A DNA stretch of 30,489 nt from a virus. The stretch's first letter is position 1. Every line of letters starts with the position of its first letter. The notes beneath the pieces were generated by a model. It made no database searches. It saw only the letters and a list, made by a program, of their open reading frames with translations, and was not told the DNA's origin. Below, piece by piece: positions 23,701 through 30,489 of the stretch. Both the position numbers and the translations under genes were made by a program. The DNA is taken from the IMG/VR virus record IMGVR_UViG_3300025141_000494, positions 1-30,489 of that record, one strand, 5' to 3'.

Positions 23701-26646
23701 GTATTTCCTGTCACTAGAACAATACAAATAGGCAACGCGTTTAAGAAAGAAATTATTACCCACGCCGGCTTAACGGGGACAATGAGTTATTACCCAGAAG
23801 GACAAGTTGGCAGTGTAACTGGGGAACTAAACAATTTGACTCCATCATACGTGCAAACAATTCTTGAGCCCTTTATGGCGCCTGGGATTTTGTACAATTC
23901 CATAAAATCAGGCGTTGCTGTTAACTATCCAATATACTTTACAGCTCCATCGTATTATTTTCCTGGAGAATTTACAACGTCTACCGGGGCAACTAAAAAT
24001 ATGTATGGTTTAGCGCGCCCGGCCCTATCCTCCTCCTATCACGGCGGACTTTATATGATGGGGTCATCTCGTTGTATTCCATCAATTTTAACTTCTCAGC
24101 ATGATCGGACTCTCCCCTTTAAAGCATTATATGATTATACTGTGGGCATAAACTTATTTACACTGCCTTACGAAGATACGGGCAAACCGCCGTCACTTCA
24201 CCTGGTTTCTGATTTTATCGACATGGACCGTGCCTGGGCAGGTTCAGCAGGTAATCCTAGACAAGGACATCTAAACTATAATGCCTCTCCCAGAATTCAA
24301 ATTCCAGATAAAGGCAAGTGGAAGATTTTTGGCAAAAAAACATATTATTCAATGATGAATAATTATTTGTCTGAAACGATTGATTTTTTCCTACAAGAGT
24401 CACAAGAAACTAAAACAAAATTACCCGTCGCTCTATCTGGATTATTTAAAGACAACATCAAATTAGGCAGCTCAGATCATCTGATGCAAGTTTCATTGGA
24501 AATGGGCAAACATCAAGTTATGGCCGAGGGGCCCCGCAACGCCGGCATTGGTAGATCTTCTGGTTTTGATACAAGTAGATCTTATTTTTTGAAAAATTCT
24601 ACCATGAGGGGCTATATTTATGGGCCACCAATGGAAATTATAGCTCATTCCGCCAGCGTGCACGACGAGGATGGTCTGGTAGCGCGCGCAATTAATTGGG
24701 GCGACCCAGGTACCATTGGTAGTGATCCAAAAGGAGCTGTTCTCCATTCTGCATCTTTTGCTTCTTATTTTGGCGCCAACTTACAAGATCCGGCTTATCA
24801 TGCTTACACGCCGCCATACTTTTATGGTAAGAGTTCAGTTGTTTATAAAACGTCTCTTAGCAATGATACAAGTTTAACAGATATATATGACGATATAAAA
24901 TCTCAAAATCAAACTTATTATGTTGATAAATATGAAAAACCCATATTTACCGATGAAACAAATGACTTACACAAACTGCATTCGCATTCGTTATCTTTAA
25001 TAATCCCTTCCACTGCTTCCATTTCTGATGGAGCAAGAGCCAGGATGAAGCTTGATGCCAGTGTAGAAGTTTTTTCAGATCTAATAGAGATCTCCACCCC
25101 CTCCACTCCCACTGACGCTGCCTATCTATCACACATATGGCATATAACGCCAGAGTGGGTTTGTCCCGTGTTGGACTTTTCATCATCAGTTTCAAACATC
25201 CAGACAAGAACAGCAGAATTTCTCGGCGCCGGCGTGAACCCGTCCTACCAATACAGCAATACAACTATCAATAACACATTCCATGATACTACAACCGGTC
25301 GCGGCCTATGGGGTGGTTATGGAACTAATCCTTATATTAAAGAAGAAGTGCTTAACACTCTGAATTCTCGTGAGCTTGAGTACTCATCTGAATACACTTT
25401 TCATAAAGGTTTGTATATGGAGATCAGCGATTATATACTCCAGGCACCAGAGAAAGACAAACAACCAGATTCTGTTGTCTCCTTGGATACAAGTGATGAA
25501 GAATCTTATTACGGAGTTGTACCGATCGCATCGGCTGTGCACACATCCTCTTTAGCCGACAAATTAGGCTTTACAAAAACAAGATATGAAATAGGACGTA
25601 TTGCATCTGAAAAGCAAGTACACGAAGCAATTGCATTAATACCTTATTTTGACGACCCCATTCATCTTCCTATCAAGAGCGGTATAACCTGGGACGGCGG
25701 CCGCCACGATAAAAACTTTATATATGCAACCCGTGAAATTTTACCAGGGAAACACTTTCTTCCTATTCACGAAAGAGTATTTGAATCAATGCTTAGCATA
25801 TATATAATGAATAGCATAATGTCAGAGAACGATATACTAACAGCTAATATGTTCGGCGCAGGAAGCGCCGATGCCATCAATAATGGATACGGCATGCCGG
25901 AGGGCGTACGCAGCTTCCTTTTAAACAAGACTGATGTTGGCCAAATGATACAGAGATTATCTGCTTTTAGGCCAAATCACGGTGGGTATGTGCTCCCTCC
26001 TGAATTTGACTTCATACATAATAGTTCCATATTGCCATTTCAAATTATATTAATAGAACATGATCATCTTTTGGATAGGCAAGAACTAACAGATATATAT
26101 CAAGGTATTATGCCAGACAGCTCGCTATCTGCGGAAAAGCTCATAAAAAGTAGTTTTGTGCAGCCTGGACTTGAACTCGACCTTTCCGGCGTTCATATGT
26201 CCGCAGTCGTCCCCGGTGGACCCAACTGGCCCCTGGGCCTTCACGCTGGCCAGGCCCTCGCGAGCAGCCACCCTCTTAATTTTTTGTCTCCTGCAGGGAT
26301 ATTAAGATCAAACGAGCAAATACTTGATGTAGTTAATGAAGAAAAAGCTATATGGACGCATAAAACTTCTAGGGATTTTTATAAAAACTTGCGCTTTATG
26401 GTATTTAAAGTAAAGCAGAGAGCTAAAAAAGATTATTCTAGCTATAGAACATCACAAATATTAAAAGCTGTTAGACAAACCAAACTGGCTGAAGAGCAAA
26501 TAATCAGCGATCCGAAAGAATCAATTCAAATGAACATGACTAACAAATATGTAGGAGAGGTTTTCGGAGCCAATTGGCCATATGATCATTTTTCCTTGAT
26601 TGAATCAGCGAAAATAGACATTGAATTTAAAAAACGGAATAAATAA
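20767..26646 (+). CDS. Conserved large virion protein (1959 aa) with inserted module
   Basis: No enzymatic domain is recognised. Several blocks match, from memory, a family of very large structural proteins in T4-like aquatic phages: LLLNRNGPYQHPMWKQW followed by DHPVAR (residues about 78-103), RIYPKEINSY (about 291-300), LQYNRHTFPYNTPFY (about 742), APGILYNSIKSGVAVNYP (about 1038-1056), DPAYHAYTPPYFYG (about 1341-1354), and a C-terminus with VGEVFGANWPYDHFSLIE. The protein is mostly beta-rich with no signal peptide or membrane segment. Residues about 570-675 are a small module resembling one in the DNRLRE protein, placed between the GELVYSTKP block and the LQYNRHTFPY block; GC-rich codons begin there and reappear up to about base 23520. 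The start follows a strong purine-rich ribosome-binding stretch. It is probably a large peripheral baseplate or tail-fibre-like component. The last residues run 2 bases before the next ATG. Confidence 0.82.
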   Translation: MALSGSLNFLNSSVTGSPNINVDFAGLNTLIVDPITASLNLLGHPVSDTATPIDSEVYYNSLIDPIGGPEPNQLNSLLLNRNGPYQHPMWKQWRGGDHPVARHLRLNNTMSIDLNDPNAKIRQLKKDILIEHQRAIFDNPMDNVDDYFSWINQILGGVSGFTGEIANEIKAIWPGRPPTLKHYYEPVLTTKHKPFLYTVEFPAGPGSAGTVLAKVRLSLMNQMMDFSNEKLNEALRFSSGDPTTGSVIESTFTEYAKINKTFTRTNQKTYQLFYNALNTNNPSDFLYSERIYPKEINSYRTYKLQRQSYEEIPGLGDKGYDKALRNTFWKDSQGGNTQAATSDGTTRLRTDGTALSSLEIEQHTIFNSSLTPVNCTARQLVSSSYILNPSWGQTLVTTSLHYGINGLIVEYAPNGVVINRYQDITPSGAIFQLDSYQPYPISLLSSWPLDARDDVYDKPSYLTSSMGGKGLQIGLTPHKAGVHTVVDTDGNNISTSLYNQVQSRGGSPISTGSVLGATLALHTASAGELVYSTKPTIFFWRNITDKSNNYSRLYLSASSYAHPKPGILGDGKFELADPQGNRVAFHFGRDDSWRSDGRTATISGTTFVTIGLGASGQPEADPDTIALSLRNFVNAINGVSSYNNGLTLNINASRENYTIKLIPHTYNVGQSIRIPKYDAHFSTWFTASTEVVAFGTDPSTGMSIPAGDHFQGQNSGSISRSGQIMSLLDDSVQGYNRPTASLQYNRHTFPYNTPFYATNRVRGRNPFYDSYNDFSDSVRLIGRDYSILPEYRYSDHMDYYHENYDVGETSRALYTFWPIGTALDGSAGPGAFKRNPLGITPVAGGVPGQKNMGEHTEPGGMEKFKANFLVLDGAFITSSATANVYDELAARYEYDDVEGSVATTPLLDGLGAELPRRSYKSDRTSIDFDGKYVNTDSMINFSNLLDQGNQGFFNDIDTIPDEINFVSHVVKKFLPRNGVFPVTRTIQIGNAFKKEIITHAGLTGTMSYYPEGQVGSVTGELNNLTPSYVQTILEPFMAPGILYNSIKSGVAVNYPIYFTAPSYYFPGEFTTSTGATKNMYGLARPALSSSYHGGLYMMGSSRCIPSILTSQHDRTLPFKALYDYTVGINLFTLPYEDTGKPPSLHLVSDFIDMDRAWAGSAGNPRQGHLNYNASPRIQIPDKGKWKIFGKKTYYSMMNNYLSETIDFFLQESQETKTKLPVALSGLFKDNIKLGSSDHLMQVSLEMGKHQVMAEGPRNAGIGRSSGFDTSRSYFLKNSTMRGYIYGPPMEIIAHSASVHDEDGLVARAINWGDPGTIGSDPKGAVLHSASFASYFGANLQDPAYHAYTPPYFYGKSSVVYKTSLSNDTSLTDIYDDIKSQNQTYYVDKYEKPIFTDETNDLHKLHSHSLSLIIPSTASISDGARARMKLDASVEVFSDLIEISTPSTPTDAAYLSHIWHITPEWVCPVLDFSSSVSNIQTRTAEFLGAGVNPSYQYSNTTINNTFHDTTTGRGLWGGYGTNPYIKEEVLNTLNSRELEYSSEYTFHKGLYMEISDYILQAPEKDKQPDSVVSLDTSDEESYYGVVPIASAVHTSSLADKLGFTKTRYEIGRIASEKQVHEAIALIPYFDDPIHLPIKSGITWDGGRHDKNFIYATREILPGKHFLPIHERVFESMLSIYIMNSIMSENDILTANMFGAGSADAINNGYGMPEGVRSFLLNKTDVGQMIQRLSAFRPNHGGYVLPPEFDFIHNSSILPFQIILIEHDHLLDRQELTDIYQGIMPDSSLSAEKLIKSSFVQPGLELDLSGVHMSAVVPGGPNWPLGLHAGQALASSHPLNFLSPAGILRSNEQILDVVNEEKAIWTHKTSRDFYKNLRFMVFKVKQRAKKDYSSYRTSQILKAVRQTKLAEEQIISDPKESIQMNMTNKYVGEVFGANWPYDHFSLIESAKIDIEFKKRNK
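21057..21063 (+). repeat. G7 homopolymer run near the start of the 1959-aa gene
   Basis: Seven G occur in TGG AGG GGG GGA GAT (Trp-Arg-Gly-Gly-Asp) within the conserved NRNGPY...DHPVAR block, about 97 codons into the gene. A one-base slip would abolish nearly the whole protein. Confidence 0.95.
22474..22797 (+). other. Inserted beta-rich module, copy B (residues about 570-677 of the 1959-aa protein)
   Basis: The order is: FELADPQGNRVAFHF strand pair, a polar loop, TTFVTIGLGASG, a helix with IALSLRNFVNAINGVSS, then LTLNINASRENYTIKLI and a terminal QSIRIP strand. It parallels copy A in the DNRLRE protein in the order of elements and in the AING helix. Its central part (about 22540-22640) is GC-rich compared with the codons before and after it. 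A similar module in two otherwise unrelated virion proteins suggests a mobile or repeatedly acquired structural domain. Confidence 0.55.
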
Positions 26647-26648
26647 AA

Positions 26649-27656
26649 ATGGAATTTTTTAACAAAAAAGAAGATGTAATTGATTTGCAGTTAACCCAAT
26701 TTGGAAGATTTTTGATGTCCAAGGGTCAATTTCAACCTGTATTTTACTCCTTTTTTGATGATAACGTTCTCTACAATTATGAAAAGGGTGGCCTCTACGA
26801 GATACAAAATGATTCAGAACAAAGAATAAAAGATACTCAGACAATGCAGCCACAAATATCCGTTTCTTCCTTAGAAAAAGAATTCAACACTAACTATGAA
26901 ATGATTTTAACTAACCAATTTCAACCTGGCTCACAAGCTTTACAAAAAACAGCAGAAAAAAACTATGCTTTGCCAGTTCCTGTTGGAACGAGCGACATAA
27001 GCTCAGAATACGCACCGGCCTGGACTATAAGATACTTAAATGGACATATATCTAGTTCTGTAAATTATCTAGACTTGAAAGAAAAATCTGGAGGTAAAAA
27101 TACCTTATTAATACCACAATTGGAGACAAATATAAAAATTGAATTTACACAATATTCTTCTCTTAACTCAGACTTACAGGAACAGATCTCACATCAATTG
27201 TTTGACGCGCCTTCTTTATCTGATGTGGTGGTGACTTCTGACGAGGAAGACTATTTTGTTATGCTAAAAGTTATAGAAAACAATGGATTATACCAAACGA
27301 AAAATTTTGATATAGAGATGTATGAGGTTATTGAACAAATAGAAGGCTCAAATGTAATAGAAACTTTGAAACCCTTGCATTTTACAAACCCTTATAATCC
27401 AGAAGTCGATGGAGAACCGTATGAACATATAACGCCTTCTGACGATCCAAGCTATGTAGCTCATTATTTTGATTTCTTTATTGATAGTGAAATAAACCCT
27501 AAAGATCTATGTAAGTATGATCCCGAAGTTGTTAAAATGGGCCACCACGCCGACTCCCTGGCCGCTCAATGTCAGGAAATACTAAACCAGCAACAAAAAG
27601 TCCCGTTCAATATCTATGAAGAAGGCGCCAACGACGCGCCTGGAGAAATTTGCTAA
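26649..27656 (+). CDS. Conserved phage structural protein, 335 aa
   Basis: The N-terminus reads EFFNKKEDVIDLQLTQFG, then LMSKGQFQPVFYSFFDD and VLYNYE. I recall this arrangement (K-K-E-x-V-I-D-L-x-L-T-x-x-G, then S-K-G-x-F-x-P-x-Y, then FFDD) as the hallmark of a conserved uncharacterised family next to baseplate genes in large T4-like phages. The central part is predicted beta-rich. Near the C-terminus, SYVAHYFDFFIDSEINPKDLC precedes a short helical, polar tail ending in GEIC. It starts two bases after the previous stop, with no strong Shine-Dalgarno, and its stop overlaps the next ATG (TAATG), so it is translationally coupled on both sides. The role is probably as a baseplate or tail accessory protein; no biochemical function is known to me. 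Confidence 0.8.
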   Translation: MEFFNKKEDVIDLQLTQFGRFLMSKGQFQPVFYSFFDDNVLYNYEKGGLYEIQNDSEQRIKDTQTMQPQISVSSLEKEFNTNYEMILTNQFQPGSQALQKTAEKNYALPVPVGTSDISSEYAPAWTIRYLNGHISSSVNYLDLKEKSGGKNTLLIPQLETNIKIEFTQYSSLNSDLQEQISHQLFDAPSLSDVVVTSDEEDYFVMLKVIENNGLYQTKNFDIEMYEVIEQIEGSNVIETLKPLHFTNPYNPEVDGEPYEHITPSDDPSYVAHYFDFFIDSEINPKDLCKYDPEVVKMGHHADSLAAQCQEILNQQQKVPFNIYEEGANDAPGEIC

Positions 27657-30489
27657 TGTCAGTGCCGCCCGGACCAGGATGTTCTATACTAGATCTGCCA
27701 ATCGGCGGTGATCTTCTTCCATACGTGTATTGTAACAAAATTACGTTAACGCCGTACGAGAACGATGCTGAAAAAACAAAAATAACTTTGGGGTTGGAAA
27801 TTTTACAAAATAAAAAAGAGTTAAGTAAAAATTCTTTGCTGAAATCAACTCTAATTGGAGGCAAAAATTTACTGGATTTTTCGTTTATTCAAGTCGTCCC
27901 CTTCATGAAGAAAAAACATATTAATAAACTGATGCCACACCACCACGCCGACGAAACCGCGTACCCAGGTAACGTATATGCAGCCGCGGGCCACCCCGAG
28001 GCCGACATTTGGATTAAAACAAAGAAAACAAGCATTTTCCCCACTGGTAAAGTAAGCACCACGCCCGGCGCCGATATCGGCGACGCGACCCCCGGATGGG
28101 ACAAAATATTTAATCCACTTGATCCTGCTTGGATGGAGACTAACGGCGACGGTGCCAAGATACCAGATGCATTTCAAATTTCCAACTCTTCTTTGCTGGG
28201 GCTGTTGTCTGGAGGATCAATACAAGATTTTGAGAAACAATCAGATCAGAAAGTAAGGGAGGAAATAATATTGGGAGTCCCCTATTACGCGATTTCTTTT
28301 AATTATACTTATATTACAAAGAAAAATGTACAAAATTTAGGGTTTTTGTTTTTTTCGTTTTTGCATGTAGGCGCCTTTATGGAGGATTTTGACGATTCTC
28401 TTGGAACAGACGAGGCCTCCATTTTGACTGGTCCTCCGAGTACAGAACTAGTTTTTGTAGGCGGTGAGACAATGAAAACCAAGCCGCAGTTTGTTCTCCC
28501 CACCGGCCACAAGTGGAAAGGCGCCGCACATTTACATATATGTAATCTCAACCCAGATATGAGCAACTCCAGCAAACCCTATTGCGGCGATGGCGCGATA
28601 GGAAATCCGAATTCGAGTGTGGTAGCTGGATTTAGGGGTTGGATGGCTGGAGCCCAACATATTAGTGGAGCCCCAAAATTAAAATTAGTACATGTCCCAA
28701 ATTATAAAATTCAAGACTTTCGTTTCGCGACCCAGGCCGGCCTCGATACCATGTTAGGTTTAAAACCTGATGACAAAATAAAAATCTTCAACCAAAAAAG
28801 TGGAGTAATTGAATCAAACGAGTTTTTAAGCTTTTTTCAGAAAGAGAATCGTAAATATTTAACTAAATTTAATTCTAAAGGCTCGGGCCACGAAGGGGTT
28901 AGCCTATACGATAATGAAAATGAATTTTCTAAGTTGTATATTAATAAAGATCAGCATGGACGCGCACGCGGCTTTTTTATAATAGATTTTAATAGATTTT
29001 TAGAAAATCATTCTTTTATTTATCCGCTGCTCGATGGGGCCGACAAAGTAAGCATTGTGCAAGGATGCTTATCTTTTTCAAAATTACTTGAAATGAAAAT
29101 TTATAGAGATAGAGTAAAAGATAACAATATAGGCAAGAAATACGAGAATTATTCTACTAACGAACCATCTTATCTCGTTGCAACGATACACCCTGGCGGT
29201 ACTACTGCTGAGGACTCAAACTTTATGGGTGAAAGGGACTTACAATTGAGCTCCACCGAGGCCTATTCGACCAAGGGTACATCATTTAAGTGTTTTCATT
29301 TTGTAGATGATAATGTAAAAGATAAGTCGGCCGGCCTTTATCAATATAGAATAGAAATGTCATTTAAAGATGGTACTTATTATTTCTTGAATTCTTTAAG
29401 CACAAGATTATCAGTTGCAAGAAGGAAACTACAAGAGTACTATGAGCTTTCTTTAAGATCGCACCTAGTTGGGTATGATAATATTGATTTACCTCCTGAA
29501 GGGTACTCTTATCATGAAGTGCCCAATAAGCTATCTCGTGTGCCGTATTATAAGGACAACAAATTTGTAAGCCCGTTATTTAAAGAAGCTGCCGAACTTT
29601 ACTTCGCACCGATCGATCGCCCATGGATCGAAATAGGCGGAGGTGGTGCACTGCTCACGAATAATTATCAGTCTACAGTCCCATTTCTTATTGGGTTCAT
29701 AGGTAAGCAAATATTACATGTTGAAGGCTGGTCGGAGAAGTATGCCTGGGGCGACGCACTATCCGGTGTCACCACGCTCTTAGCTTCGATGATCCACCCC
29801 GTCGACGGGAGTCCACAGGGAATAGAATATGTAATAAGATATGCTGACTCTGTTATAAATAAATTACAAAAGCTTATTGGTTCTACAAGAATTAGCAAGA
29901 AGTCTGATTTATCCGACTATGTGTCTATAAACGGGTATACAGTTAACAACTTTTTTAAACATGTTGTGTCGTCCGCCGAGGCCACAATTAAAGAAGAATA
30001 CACTTTTGATCACCCACAAGAGCTTTATTTAGCTTCTACTAAAGACGTTTATATTGATTACCTGGCCTCGGGCCCCCCGAGTACTCAGCTAGTACCCCCG
30101 CCCGCTTTCGGGCTGCATGAAATTTCTGTGGCGGGATACAAAGATAGATGTAATCTAGATGTTAAGCGCCTCGTTGATGAGGAAGCTTGGGCCGAGGCCA
30201 CCGACAAACAGAAATATTATTTTGGCAAAAGTGGTGTGATCGCACGAGCGCTTGGGGAAACAAAGCATTCGTATTTAATGCCCTCAATTATAGAAGTTTC
30301 TGCTCCCGGGCAAGGCACCACACTCGCCTTCGAACTCAGCCCGGGCGACGGGACGCAGCTGCCCGAATTCTCAGGGGTGGCACAAATCACAGAAGAATCT
30401 TATAAATTTCTCTGGTATGCGTTTAATAATGGAGATCCAACTAATTTTGATTACGATGCTTATGATTATATAATGTCTGTTTTTTCATC
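27656..30489 (+). CDS. Large virion protein, 3' end outside window (first 944 codons)
   Basis: The ATG at 27656 overlaps the previous stop, and the frame stays open to the window end with no stop in 944 codons, so the gene is truncated by the window edge. The N-terminal part is beta-rich. Segments that fit a large family of uncharacterised virion proteins in T4-like aquatic phages, from memory, are FRGWMAGAQHISGAPKLKL with NYKIQDFR just after it (bases about 28632-28730), and KLYINKDQHGRARGFFIIDF (about 28932-28991). Residues about 85-150 (27930-28110) form a GC-rich His/Ala/Gly/Asp-rich loop, and further GC-rich stretches occur at about 29580-29820 and 30060-30380. GPPSTELV (about 28430) recurs as GPPSTQLV (about 30070). 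I see no signal peptide or membrane segment. It is likely a structural tail or baseplate protein; the function is unknown. Confidence 0.82.
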   Translation, partial: MSVPPGPGCSILDLPIGGDLLPYVYCNKITLTPYENDAEKTKITLGLEILQNKKELSKNSLLKSTLIGGKNLLDFSFIQVVPFMKKKHINKLMPHHHADETAYPGNVYAAAGHPEADIWIKTKKTSIFPTGKVSTTPGADIGDATPGWDKIFNPLDPAWMETNGDGAKIPDAFQISNSSLLGLLSGGSIQDFEKQSDQKVREEIILGVPYYAISFNYTYITKKNVQNLGFLFFSFLHVGAFMEDFDDSLGTDEASILTGPPSTELVFVGGETMKTKPQFVLPTGHKWKGAAHLHICNLNPDMSNSSKPYCGDGAIGNPNSSVVAGFRGWMAGAQHISGAPKLKLVHVPNYKIQDFRFATQAGLDTMLGLKPDDKIKIFNQKSGVIESNEFLSFFQKENRKYLTKFNSKGSGHEGVSLYDNENEFSKLYINKDQHGRARGFFIIDFNRFLENHSFIYPLLDGADKVSIVQGCLSFSKLLEMKIYRDRVKDNNIGKKYENYSTNEPSYLVATIHPGGTTAEDSNFMGERDLQLSSTEAYSTKGTSFKCFHFVDDNVKDKSAGLYQYRIEMSFKDGTYYFLNSLSTRLSVARRKLQEYYELSLRSHLVGYDNIDLPPEGYSYHEVPNKLSRVPYYKDNKFVSPLFKEAAELYFAPIDRPWIEIGGGGALLTNNYQSTVPFLIGFIGKQILHVEGWSEKYAWGDALSGVTTLLASMIHPVDGSPQGIEYVIRYADSVINKLQKLIGSTRISKKSDLSDYVSINGYTVNNFFKHVVSSAEATIKEEYTFDHPQELYLASTKDVYIDYLASGPPSTQLVPPPAFGLHEISVAGYKDRCNLDVKRLVDEEAWAEATDKQKYYFGKSGVIARALGETKHSYLMPSIIEVSAPGQGTTLAFELSPGDGTQLPEFSGVAQITEESYKFLWYAFNNGDPTNFDYDAYDYIMSVFS

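Noticed and set aside
29854-29861. TATAAATA on the + strand (T4 late-promoter box)
   Set aside because: It lies in the middle of the last coding sequence with no gene start soon after it, and the box is expected by chance in AT-rich DNA.

Overview
This window looks like part of the virion-structural (baseplate and tail-tip) region of a large contractile-tailed bacteriophage. It is AT-rich, coded entirely on the + strand and densely packed. Eight genes fill it: two run off the window edges, adjacent genes overlap by one base (TAATG) or are separated by a few bases, and the only real intergenic gap is 83 bp. The assignment to a myophage rests on a T4 gp25-like protein (131 aa, with the EPR motif) followed immediately by a T4 gp6 / P2 gpJ-like wedge protein. 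I see no tRNA, CRISPR array, integrase, insertion sequence or metabolic gene. The host cannot be read from this window. The very long virion proteins with lectin-like domains resemble those of large T4-like phages from aquatic metagenomes; that comparison is from memory.

Layout. (1) 2-10732: the 3' part of a giant gene (at least 3576 codons) with no recognised enzymatic domain. It has several hydrophobic stretches, GC-rich low-complexity loops, a 27-bp tandem repeat, and an Ala-rich plus coiled-coil C-terminus. (2) 10733-10815: the one clear intergenic gap. (3) 10816-11211: gp25-like wedge. (4) 11215-13011: gp6/gpJ-like wedge. (5) 13011-14969: DNRLRE-type beta-sandwich protein interrupted by an inserted module. 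(6) 14988-20729: a 1913-aa protein that combines a gpI/gp7-like helical core with two concanavalin A/LamG-like domains and a MAM-like domain. (7) 20767-26646: a 1959-aa virion protein that carries a second copy of the inserted module. (8) 26649-27656: a 335-aa conserved phage protein. (9) 27656-30489: the first 944 codons of another large virion protein, still open at the right edge.

How the genes fit together. The order gp25/W, gp6/J, then an I-like core protein is the P2 order W-J-I with a DNRLRE protein inserted between J and I. These genes probably build the baseplate wedge. The giant upstream gene would sit where hub or spike genes often lie, and the large downstream proteins probably decorate or extend the wedge toward the host receptor.

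The most interesting signals are compositional and modular. Short GC-rich patches using GCC/GGC/GAC codons interrupt otherwise AT-rich genes. The palindromes GCCGGC and GGCGCC are strongly over-represented. One small beta-rich module appears inside two unrelated virion proteins, and in both the GC shift coincides with the insertion. This suggests a domain-insertion process acting on the tail proteins. It is an inference that needs homologue alignments to confirm.
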